Part shown: positions 1 through 5,411 of the stretch, piece by piece
How the letters are laid out: each line of letters starts with the position of its first letter
Position numbering within the stretch: the stretch's first letter is position 1
Assembly (NCBI GenBank): GCA_009843565.1
Contig: VYDF01000260.1
Span: forward strand, 1 to 8,911
Reading direction: 5' to 3'
Length of the DNA: 8,911 nucleotides
From: Acidimicrobiia bacterium
GTDB lineage: Bacteria > Actinomycetota > Acidimicrobiia > Acidimicrobiales > Bin134
Position numbers and translations under genes: made by a program
Notes under the pieces: model-generated
What the model was told of the DNA's origin: nothing
Seen by the model: the letters and a program-made list of their open reading frames with translations, nothing else
Databases searched by the model: none

Positions 1-49
1 TTACTTCCTTAGCAGGGAAGCGCCTTCAACCGGACTCGGCCACCTCTCC
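1..49 (-). tRNA. tRNA-Ser(GCT), partial, cut by the window start
   Basis: Read on the minus strand from position 49, the sequence begins GGAGAGGTGGCCGAG, the usual start of a bacterial serine tRNA: a 7-base acceptor strand (49-43), TG, then the D arm. The anticodon arm is complete: stem CTTCC (20-16) pairs with GGAAG (8-4) around the loop CTGCTAA, so the anticodon is GCT (13-11), reading AGC/AGT codons. The variable arm, T arm and 3' acceptor strand lie beyond the window. A possible TANNNT -10 (TAGGGT, complement of 60-65) lies about 10 bases upstream of the 5' end; this is weak support only. The gene is divergent from the nitroreductase and about 0.8 kb from a second serine tRNA. Confidence 0.88.
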
Positions 50-124
50 AGGCCCCTCCACCCTAGCGTCCTTCCTTTGACCTGGCCTCACGGATTGATG
101 GGCAAGCCCCTACCATCCGATGAC

Positions 125-769
125 ATGACTCCGTTCGATACCAGCACCACCGATCGCCTGCTGTCCACCACTCGGTCGGTGCGGCGGCGACTGGACTTCG
201 ACCGGCCGGTGGATCCCGACATCCTGCGCGAGTGCGTGCGACTGGCGGCGTACGCACCCAACGCCTCCAACGCCCAGGACTGGCGTTGGGTGATCGTGAC
301 CGATCCCGAGCGCCGAACGGCCATCGCCGATCACTACCGGGCGGGCATCGTCCCGCCTATGCAGGAGAATTTGGCGCGGCGGCGGGCCGCCGGGGATGCC
401 GCCGGCATCCGCCACTCCGAGGCGGTGCAGTATCTGGCCGAGCACTTCCACGAAGTGCCCGCCCTGGTCATCCCCTGCATCCGGGGCCGGCTCGACCCCG
501 ATCTGGATTTCGCCTGGACGGCCAGCCTGTTCGGCTCGATCTTGCCCGCGGTGTGGAGCTTCCAGCTCGCCCTTCACAGCCGGGGTTTGGCCTCCACCTT
601 CACCACCGCCCACCTACTGGCCGCTGGCGAGGTGGCCGACTTGCTGGCCATCCCCGACGACTACCTCCAGATGTGCCTCATTCCGGTGGCCTATCTGCGG
701 GGCGACGACCTTAAACCCCCCGCCCGCAAGGACCCCGACGAGATCATCGCCTGGAACCGCTGGGCGTAA
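125..769 (+). CDS. nitroreductase-family FMN-dependent oxidoreductase
   Basis: This predicted cytoplasmic flavoprotein has 214 residues, typical for the nitroreductase superfamily, which uses FMN and NAD(P)H to reduce nitroaromatics, quinones or related electron acceptors. Visible family marks are the N-terminal phosphate-binding TRSVRR (residues 16-21), the NASNAQDWRW stretch (46-55) with the Asn-x-Gln-x-Trp signature, and the C-terminal IPVAY followed by RKDPDEIIAWNRW, matching the family's closing segment. The substrate cannot be read from the sequence. ATG 125 is chosen because the family fold begins a few residues later. In-frame ATG 98 and TTG 77 would add an unconserved N-terminus, and none of the three has a clear Shine-Dalgarno. 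TACCAT (111-116) could be a TANNNT -10 placed for a leaderless message, which is speculative. It is followed by a tRNA and is not in an obvious operon. Confidence 0.85.
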   Translation: MTPFDTSTTDRLLSTTRSVRRRLDFDRPVDPDILRECVRLAAYAPNASNAQDWRWVIVTDPERRTAIADHYRAGIVPPMQENLARRRAAGDAAGIRHSEAVQYLAEHFHEVPALVIPCIRGRLDPDLDFAWTASLFGSILPAVWSFQLALHSRGLASTFTTAHLLAAGEVADLLAIPDDYLQMCLIPVAYLRGDDLKPPARKDPDEIIAWNRWA

Positions 770-799
770 TCCGTCTCTTCGACGCCGCCCTTAGACAAC

Positions 800-805
800 T
801 AATCT
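800..805 (+). promoter_or_regulatory. candidate -10 element of tRNA-Ser(TGA)
   Basis: TAATCT fits the actinobacterial TANNNT -10 pattern and ends 7 bases before the mature tRNA 5' end at 813, so transcription could begin almost at the tRNA itself. The -35 (a TTCGAC-like hexamer at 778-783) is poor. The gap 770-812 holds nothing else recognisable. Confidence 0.35.
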
Positions 806-812
806 CACCCTC

Positions 813-899
813 GGAGGGATGGCAGAGCGGACGATTGCAACGGCCTTGAAAGCCGTAGGGCCTTCCGGGGTCCCGGGGGTTCGAATCCCCCTCCCTCCG
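813..899 (+). tRNA. tRNA-Ser(TGA)
   Basis: This is a complete class II tRNA. The acceptor strands GGAGGGA (813-819) and TCCCTCC (892-898) pair perfectly, with discriminator G899. The anticodon stem ACGGC (840-844) pairs with GCCGT (852-856) around loop CTTGAAA, giving anticodon TGA (847-849), which reads TCA and probably other TCN codons. The long variable arm (about 857-874) is the serine hallmark. The T arm is GGGGG / TTCGAAT / CCCCC (875-891). CCA is not encoded: CTC follows, so the tail must be added by nucleotidyltransferase. It lies 17 bases upstream of the ProX-like gene with no visible terminator between them. Confidence 0.96.
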
Positions 900-916
900 C
901 TCAGAGAGGATCGCCA

Positions 917-2035
917 ATGACGCTGCGGAACCTTTGGCGAACCTCGCTGGCCGTTCTCCTGCTCTTCGGGCTGGCCGCCGCGGCCTGCGGCAACGACGAC
1001 GGCCCGCCGGCGGCTCAAGAAGTGGACATGACGCCTGGCGAGGGTGTCAGCGTGACGATGGCCCGAGGGGATTTCAGCACTGGCTACATGCAGGCCGCGA
1101 TCTACCACCACCTGCTCGAGGAGCTCGGCTACGACGTCAACGAGCCCGCCCACCTCGAGCTGTCGCCGGCGACCGCGTATTTGGGGATGGCCGACGGGAC
1201 TGTGGACTTTTGGGCGAACTCGTGGTTCTCGAACCACGATCCGTTCATGGTGCTGGAGTTGCCCGACGGTTCGCTGGTCCAAGACCATGTGTCGATCGTG
1301 GGCGAGGAGATGCTCTCCGGCGGCCTCGAGGGGCTGGCCACCAACAAATCGCTTGTCGACGAACACGGCATCGAAACGTTCGACCAGATCGTCAACGACG
1401 ACGCCCTATTCGAGCTGTACGAGTCGGCCGACCTGAACCCCGGCGACGGCGTCCTCCAGATCTTCGGCTGCGTGTTGGGCTGGGGCTGCCGTCTGGTGCT
1501 AGACGAGACATTGGAGCTGGCCGGCTACTCCGAGCGGGTGGAGCAGGTCGAGGTCGCCAGCTATGACCCGGTGTTCGCCGAGGTTTTGTCGCGGGCCGAA
1601 AACGGCACACCGTTCATTTCCTACATTTGGATGCCCAGCGGGTACATCGCCAAGCTCATCCCCGGGGTGAGCATTATGTGGCTGGCCCATGAAGCCGACA
1701 AGGTGCACGACGGGTCGACCGGCAACCCGGGCTTCGCGGTGACTGGCCCGGCAGCGCTCGGCCCCCACGTGTGCACCAACGACCCGTGCTATCTGTTCCG
1801 CAACCCAGCCGACATCGTGGTCACGGCCAACAACGACTTTTTGGCCGACAATCCGGCGGCGGCAAGGCTCCTGGAGCTGGTGAAGATCGACCCGGTCGAC
1901 GTCGCCTTGCAGAATTTGCTCTACGACGGCGGGGAGGACACCACCGACGATGTGAACCGCCACGCCGCCGAATGGGTCGCCGCCCACCGCGGCGACGTCG
2001 ACGACTGGCTGGCACAAGCCCGTGCAGCCGCCTAG
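917..2035 (+). CDS. glycine betaine/proline-type ABC transporter substrate-binding lipoprotein (OpuAC/ProX family)
   Basis: The 372-residue protein starts with a lipoprotein signal: basic n-region, hydrophobic core and AAAC at 21-24, so Cys24 would be lipidated and anchor it outside the membrane. The mature part resembles OpuAC-domain binding proteins of quaternary-ammonium or proline importers: an early MARGDFSTGYMQA strand-helix (about 50-62), DGTVDFWANSW near 95-105 where family members carry ligand-cage aromatics, a second-lobe segment with YIWMPSGY, and a C-terminal NLLYDGG...VAAHRGDVDDWL helix pair. Cys185/Cys191 and Cys286/Cys291 are closely spaced and could form disulfides. GAGAGGA (904-910) is a suitable ribosome site for ATG 917. 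No permease or ATPase gene lies in the window, so it either feeds a transporter encoded elsewhere or belongs to an operon now split. The ligand is inferred from family only. Confidence 0.85.
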   Translation: MTLRNLWRTSLAVLLLFGLAAAACGNDDGPPAAQEVDMTPGEGVSVTMARGDFSTGYMQAAIYHHLLEELGYDVNEPAHLELSPATAYLGMADGTVDFWANSWFSNHDPFMVLELPDGSLVQDHVSIVGEEMLSGGLEGLATNKSLVDEHGIETFDQIVNDDALFELYESADLNPGDGVLQIFGCVLGWGCRLVLDETLELAGYSERVEQVEVASYDPVFAEVLSRAENGTPFISYIWMPSGYIAKLIPGVSIMWLAHEADKVHDGSTGNPGFAVTGPAALGPHVCTNDPCYLFRNPADIVVTANNDFLADNPAAARLLELVKIDPVDVALQNLLYDGGEDTTDDVNRHAAEWVAAHRGDVDDWLAQARAAA

Positions 2036-2054
2036 CGAACACCCCGCTTTGGCT

Positions 2055-3131
2055 CTACACGCCGCCTACTGGTGGGTTCCCGGTCAGGTTGAAGGCGTAG
2101 ACGTCGCCGTCTGTGTAGTCGCTGATCCACACCGTTGTGCCGTCGGACCAGATGCCGTGGGGTGTGACGTGTGTCTGGGCGCCCAGGGATCGTGTTGGGC
2201 TCGGCGGTATGGTGATGGAGATCGACGCGCTGAACGTCTTGGCGGAGTCGTAGGCGCCGGTGGCCAGGGTGTAGGCGTACACGCTGCGGTCTCCGTCAGT
2301 AACCCACATCGTGGTGCCGTCTGACCACAGTCCGCCGGGCAGGGCGTTGCCGTCGGAGAGCGCCGAGCTGCCGCCGTCGAAGAGGTTGAACTCCTTGGTG
2401 CTGTCGTTGGCGCCACTGAATACTTGGTTGTCGTTCTCGTCGGTTGTGTACAGCGTGTACGCGTACACCTTCTTGTCCACAGTGTCGGCTGTGTAGATGG
2501 TCGTGCCGTCCGACCACAGGCCCATCGGGTCTTCGTTCAGCGCTTGGAGGGTGATGTCCTTGCTGGAGTCGCGGCTCCAGTCGCTCAGCGTGTAGGCAAA
2601 GATTTTGTTGCGGCCTTGAATCGGTGCTCCGTCTGGAGCGACGGCGTCCCGAAGCAGCCAGGCGGTCGTGCCGTCTGACCACAGGCCTGACCGGTCCACC
2701 CCGGGGTCATTGAAGGCACTGCCGCTGAGGGTTCTGCCGAATTGGGTGCCTGAGGACAGGTCATACGAATAGCGGCTCCTTGCTTCAACCCAGCCGCCGT
2801 CATCAAGCAAGAAGGTGTGTCCGAGGACCCACAGCTTTTCGCCGACTCCGGCGTCGTCGACAGTGCCCCACAGGCTCAGGGAACTGTCTAATTGGACGGA
2901 GACGTCTTTAGACGGAGTGCGCCCGAACTGCTCGGTCGAATCCTCTGAATTCACTCCTTGGGCTGCGGCCGGACCAATGCTGGTCGCCGTCGCCAGCAGC
3001 GCCAGTACGGCAACGAGCACTGCCCACCGTGGCCAGTGCAACCGGGCGCGCCACGTCGAAGGGGCAAAGCGGAGGCCGCGGGGGGCAATCGCGGTTGAGT
3101 CAGCCGAGCTTTTGCTAAGGAATCCCGTCAT
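2055..3131 (-). CDS. exported WSDGTT-repeat, beta-propeller-like protein
   Basis: This is a 358-residue exported protein of unknown function. A long basic n-region (1-36) leads into a hydrophobic segment (37-53) and an AAA-Q cleavage site after about residue 57. The mature part has four clear repeats with WSDGTT at 151-156, 206-211, 269-274 and 328-333. Each is followed by a Y/F-A-Y/F-x-L strand (178-182, 223-227, 285-289, 345-349). A degenerate first repeat has LWGT at 87-90 and YSYDL at 121-125. Spacing of 55-63 residues suits propeller blades, but five repeats make a small propeller, and the chain stops 9 residues after the last strand. ATG 3131 has no Shine-Dalgarno; a -10-like TATTCT 7 bases upstream points to leaderless translation. 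It converges on the ProX-like gene with only 19 bases between the stops and no visible hairpin there. Confidence 0.82.
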   Translation of the reverse strand: MTGFLSKSSADSTAIAPRGLRFAPSTWRARLHWPRWAVLVAVLALLATATSIGPAAAQGVNSEDSTEQFGRTPSKDVSVQLDSSLSLWGTVDDAGVGEKLWVLGHTFLLDDGGWVEARSRYSYDLSSGTQFGRTLSGSAFNDPGVDRSGLWSDGTTAWLLRDAVAPDGAPIQGRNKIFAYTLSDWSRDSSKDITLQALNEDPMGLWSDGTTIYTADTVDKKVYAYTLYTTDENDNQVFSGANDSTKEFNLFDGGSSALSDGNALPGGLWSDGTTMWVTDGDRSVYAYTLATGAYDSAKTFSASISITIPPSPTRSLGAQTHVTPHGIWSDGTTVWISDYTDGDVYAFNLTGNPPVGGV

Positions 3132-3138
3132 GTCATAG

Positions 3139-3168
3139 AGAATAGTCGTTGTTACTACAATTCCACAA
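3139..3168 (-). promoter_or_regulatory. candidate promoter of the propeller-like gene (leaderless)
   Basis: On the minus strand, TTGTGG (3168-3163) and TATTCT (3144-3139) are separated by 18 bases. The start codon at 3131 is 7 bases past the -10, where the transcript should begin, so the message would lack a leader. Thirteen bases (3153-3165, TACTACAATTCCA on the plus strand) are identical to the promoter of the secreted FN3-like gene at 5272-5284. Confidence 0.45.
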
Positions 3169-3189
3169 AGAACACCCAGGTCCGTGCGC

Positions 3190-4299
3190 TCACGGAGTGC
3201 CGCTGGGGGTGTACCAGCCGCCGCCGATCAGGGTTCCGTCGACGTCGACGAGCCAGACCCGCATCGTGTCGGGGCCGCCGGCACCGGGATCGTTGTCCTC
3301 CGCGGTGATCCACGTGCCCTCGGGTGTCGCTTTGCTCACCGCTGGTCCCAGCAGATCCTCGATTTCGGATCCGATGATCGAAGGGTCGATATGGGAGAGG
3401 ATCTCGCCGTCGTCGGCGGCGATGATCCCCGTGAAGTATCCGTCGACGGTGTCGGTGCTGTTGTAGTACCTCACCGCGGTCTCCAGCCCCGCAGAGATGC
3501 CCTGAGGGTTGTTGTAAAAGGCCAGAGTCGCCTCGAGTCCTCCGGAGCGGAACCGCTCCGCGGCCTCGGCGATGAGCTCGGGCAGGAATTCCTCGGCGCT
3601 GATGTACCAGCCTGAGCCGAACAGCAGGCCGTCGTGGAGAACCACCCAGGCGTTCTTCAACTCGAAGGAGAGCTCCGCGGAGGCGTCCAGCACACCGCCG
3701 GCGGGATTTGTGAACACGTAGGGAACCCACTTGCCGTTGTGGTCGGCCGACATCATCTCGGGGCCGAACTCGTAGCCATTGATGTCGGTGCCGATCCACC
3801 CGTGAAGGCTCTGGCCCACCCGCTCCGGCTGGTAGTGGGCCAACAACGCGCCGTCGCCGTCAACGATGAACACGTACCACTGGCCGTCGATGTTGGCGGG
3901 ATCGCTGTAGTGCGCCACCGCGGCGTCGAGTCCCTCCGATTCGTACATGTCGATGGCGGCCTGCACCACCTGCTGGGTGTACTCAGCCGGGTCGGGCCCT
4001 TGCTCGCCGTCGGGATCGGCTGTCGGGTCGGGCCCCTGCTCGGCTTCGTCTGGTGCCGCCGTCGGGTCGGGCCCCTGCTCGGCTTCGTCTGGTGCCGCCG
4101 TCGGGTCGGGCCCTTCCACAGCTTCGTCTGGTGCGGCCGTCGGGTCGGGCCCCTGCTCGGCGCCGGGGACGGCTGTCGGCCCGCCATCATCTGGTGCGGC
4201 GTCGTCGTTGCCGCACCCCTGCAAGACAAGGGCGAGAACTACCACCACCAAGAGCCAGCGGCGCATATGACGGAACGCATAGGGCTTAACCAAATTCAT
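3190..4299 (-). CDS. lipoprotein with a proline/acid repeat stalk and two Cache-like sensor domains
   Basis: The 369-residue protein starts at ATG 4299, chosen because GGAGGAG (complement of 4310-4316) lies 10 bases upstream; a longer frame to 4416 would overlap the preceding gene and lack this site. A signal segment (13-28) ends in LQGC, so Cys29 is the predicted lipid anchor. Residues 50-104 are 13-residue GPDPTAAPDEAEQ-type repeats forming an acidic, proline-rich stalk. Two similar domains follow. Domain 1 (about 107-232) has WYVFIVDGDGALLAH, HNGKWVPYVFTNP and a closing LLFGSGWY. Domain 2 (about 245-363) has YFTGIIAADDGEILSH, EGTWIT and a closing LIGGGWY. This pattern (strand with aspartates, H.x.P, GxW, GSG.Y end) is that of extracellular Cache ligand-binding domains. 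Unlike classical Cache receptors it has no transmembrane helix or kinase, cyclase or methyl-accepting part. It sits 41 bases downstream of the FN3-like gene, probably co-transcribed with it. The ligand is unknown. Confidence 0.83.
   Translation of the reverse strand: MNLVKPYAFRHMRRWLLVVVVLALVLQGCGNDDAAPDDGGPTAVPGAEQGPDPTAAPDEAVEGPDPTAAPDEAEQGPDPTAAPDEAEQGPDPTADPDGEQGPDPAEYTQQVVQAAIDMYESEGLDAAVAHYSDPANIDGQWYVFIVDGDGALLAHYQPERVGQSLHGWIGTDINGYEFGPEMMSADHNGKWVPYVFTNPAGGVLDASAELSFELKNAWVVLHDGLLFGSGWYISAEEFLPELIAEAAERFRSGGLEATLAFYNNPQGISAGLETAVRYYNSTDTVDGYFTGIIAADDGEILSHIDPSIIGSEIEDLLGPAVSKATPEGTWITAEDNDPGAGGPDTMRVWLVDVDGTLIGGGWYTPSGTP
3988..4152 (-). repeat. in-frame 39-bp tandem repeats encoding GPDPTAAPDEAEQ
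   Basis: Three 39-base units (4152-4114, 4113-4075, 4074-4036), one 36-base unit (4035-4000) and a 12-base partial unit (3999-3988) lie head to tail. Each opens with the minus-strand GGGCCCGACCCG coding Gly-Pro-Asp-Pro. All units keep frame, so expansion or loss would only lengthen or shorten the stalk of the lipoprotein. They have no spacers and lie inside a gene, so this is not a CRISPR array. Confidence 0.9.
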
Positions 4300-4340
4300 A
4301 AACTCGTATCTCCTCCGATAACGCGGCGTTCGGGGGCCTG

Positions 4341-5210
4341 CTAGTCGCCGAGGTCTCCTCTGGTGATTGCTATCCAGCCGCCGTTGGAATACGGGATCCG
4401 GAATCCCCAGGTCCACCGGATGTAGCTCCAGTAGCTCCAGCCCACCCGGTTCTTGACCGTGACCGCCATTTCCATGCCCACACCCCGTCTGGTGAATGTG
4501 AGGAAGTCGGATACGCTGGATGCATTCCCCGGCTTGCCTCCGTCGGGGCTATCAGCGGAGGAGGGTCCGCCCTCGAGCAGTTGCCACGCCGACCAGTTGG
4601 CGCCGATGTTCCCGGTCTTGCCGCCGGTGCGGGTGCGGTACCACACCTGGTAGTCCGTCTGGCAGTAGGCCTGTTGCCACTTTGCGGTCAACTCGACCAA
4701 ATTGGTGTCGGTGTTGAGCACGTTGACGGTCCCGTGGTGGGTGGTGTCCAGGTTCGGCCTCGATGGATACCGGCGCGCCGACAGAATCAACCACGCCTTC
4801 GACCACGGCCCTGAAGTCCCGTTGCCGTAGTTGGCGCGAACCCGGTAGTTCCAGTCGGTGCAGGCGGGCTGCGAGTCGGTTATGTCGTAGATCTTCGGAT
4901 CGGCGGAGGTGCCCACGTACGCCATGTGCGACCAGGAACTCCAGCGGTTGTCGGTACGGGTCTGGCGCTCAACGGTGTAGTCGACGATGTCGCTGCGGCC
5001 AGTCGTCGGCCTCTCCCACTTGAGGTAGTCGCCCGGCTGCAAGCCCTGGCGCGGATTCTCGATGTAGAGCTTCAACTCGCGCACCTTGCCGGTATTGCTG
5101 CTCTGCGCGCCGACTACAGACAGCGGCAAGAGCGTCGCGACCAATGCCAACACGCACGCCACCGCCACCAGATACCGCCCGCGGGCGCGCCCATTCGTTG
5201 GTGCTTTCAT
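4341..5210 (-). CDS. secreted protein with two fibronectin type III-like domains
   Basis: The 289-residue exported protein has a basic n-region (RGRARGR-like, 7-12), a hydrophobic core (13-33) and a likely cleavage VGA-Q after residue 35. Two beta-rich segments resemble fibronectin III domains. The first (about 43-140) has LKWERP, DYTVERQTR, then WNYRVRANYGNGTSGPW. The second (about 158-275) has ELTAKWQQ, YQVWYRTR, then MAVTVKNRVGWSYW. Each pairs an early Trp with a late Y/V-x-V-x-N-x-x-G strand followed by a Trp, as in FN3 folds. Cys117 and Cys179 (approximate) could pair. No catalytic motif is seen, so an adhesive or structural role at the cell surface is inferred. ATG 5210 is preferred because GGGAGG lies just upstream, although the spacing of 4 is short; an upstream in-frame TTG (5222) overlaps that site. 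It is the first gene of a probable two-gene unit with the Cache lipoprotein. Confidence 0.78.
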   Translation of the reverse strand: MKAPTNGRARGRYLVAVACVLALVATLLPLSVVGAQSSNTGKVRELKLYIENPRQGLQPGDYLKWERPTTGRSDIVDYTVERQTRTDNRWSSWSHMAYVGTSADPKIYDITDSQPACTDWNYRVRANYGNGTSGPWSKAWLILSARRYPSRPNLDTTHHGTVNVLNTDTNLVELTAKWQQAYCQTDYQVWYRTRTGGKTGNIGANWSAWQLLEGGPSSADSPDGGKPGNASSVSDFLTFTRRGVGMEMAVTVKNRVGWSYWSYIRWTWGFRIPYSNGGWIAITRGDLGD

Positions 5211-5255
5211 TGTGCCTCCCAATCATTGGAGTTCGTACTACTAACGGCCTGCGAG

Positions 5256-5285
5256 TCTATAACGTAGTACGTACTACAATTCCAA
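5256..5285 (-). promoter_or_regulatory. candidate promoter of the FN3-like/Cache lipoprotein unit
   Basis: On the minus strand, TTGGAA (5285-5280) and TATAGA (5261-5256) are 18 bases apart, about 45 bases upstream of the start codon. The spacer contains a perfect 14-base palindrome, and the block TACTACAATTCCA (5272-5284, plus strand) recurs in front of the propeller-like gene. On the plus strand, the overlapping TATAAC (5258-5263) could be the -10 of an opposing promoter. Confidence 0.5.
5264..5277. promoter_or_regulatory. perfect palindrome GTAGTACGTACTAC, candidate operator
   Basis: The 14 bases read identically on both strands and lie between the -35 and -10 of the secreted-protein promoter, the classic place for a repressor to block polymerase. 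A further half-site GTACTAC occurs at 5235-5241. The propeller-gene promoter holds a degenerate form matching 10 of 14 positions. Which regulator binds is unknown; the nearby TetR proteins are candidates. Confidence 0.5.
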
Positions 5286-5362
5286 TGGAGGATGAGGCGT
5301 CAAACCGATTCGAGCGGGAAATGAAGGATGCCGCGGTTCGTCGATTAGGACAGATGTGATTG

Positions 5363-5408
5363 GGCGGCTATCTCCGCCAAATGGGCTAGCTGGTGCCCGC
5401 CGGGGGCA
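5363..5408 (-). terminator. weak candidate terminator hairpins downstream of the leftward TetR gene
   Basis: Two small GC hairpins lie just past the TetR stop: TGCCC/GGGCA (5394-5398 with 5404-5408, 5-base loop) and GGCGG/CCGCC (5363-5367 with 5374-5378, 6-base loop). Neither is followed by a T run, so intrinsic termination is uncertain. Apart from these, the stretch 5291-5411 holds only a doubtful 24-codon reading frame (5285-5359). Confidence 0.25.
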
Positions 5409-5411
5409 TCC

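Noticed and set aside
77..124. Upstream TTG 77 or ATG 98 as nitroreductase start
   Set aside because: The added residues are outside the conserved fold and neither codon has a better ribosome site; ATG 98 cannot be fully excluded.
110..613. Long minus-strand frame opposite the nitroreductase
   Set aside because: It mirrors a well-supported gene in GC-rich DNA, has no ribosome site, and its translation is low-complexity Gly/Arg-rich without family resemblance.
1..899. Integration site of a mobile element at the serine tRNAs
   Set aside because: No integrase, transposase or repeated tRNA 3' end is present in the window.
1499..2017. Minus-strand 172-residue frame opposite the ProX-like gene
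   Set aside because: It is a shadow of a gene with signal peptide, ribosome site and clear family motifs; its own translation shows none.
2036..2054. Bidirectional terminator between the convergent ProX-like and propeller genes
   Set aside because: The 19-base gap has no inverted repeat or T run.
3988..4152. Possible CRISPR array
   Set aside because: Repeats are contiguous, without unique spacers, and encode a regular peptide in frame.
3634..4344. Plus-strand frame across the Cache lipoprotein, with repetitive VGPLLGFVWCRR-like units
   Set aside because: The repetition is the complement of the 39-bp repeats. The opposite strand has lipobox, ribosome site and domains; this frame has none of these.
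4300..4416. N-terminal extension of the Cache lipoprotein to 4416
   Set aside because: It would overlap the upstream gene by 76 bases, put 39 Arg/Pro-rich residues before the signal peptide, and ignore the good GGAGGAG site before ATG 4299.
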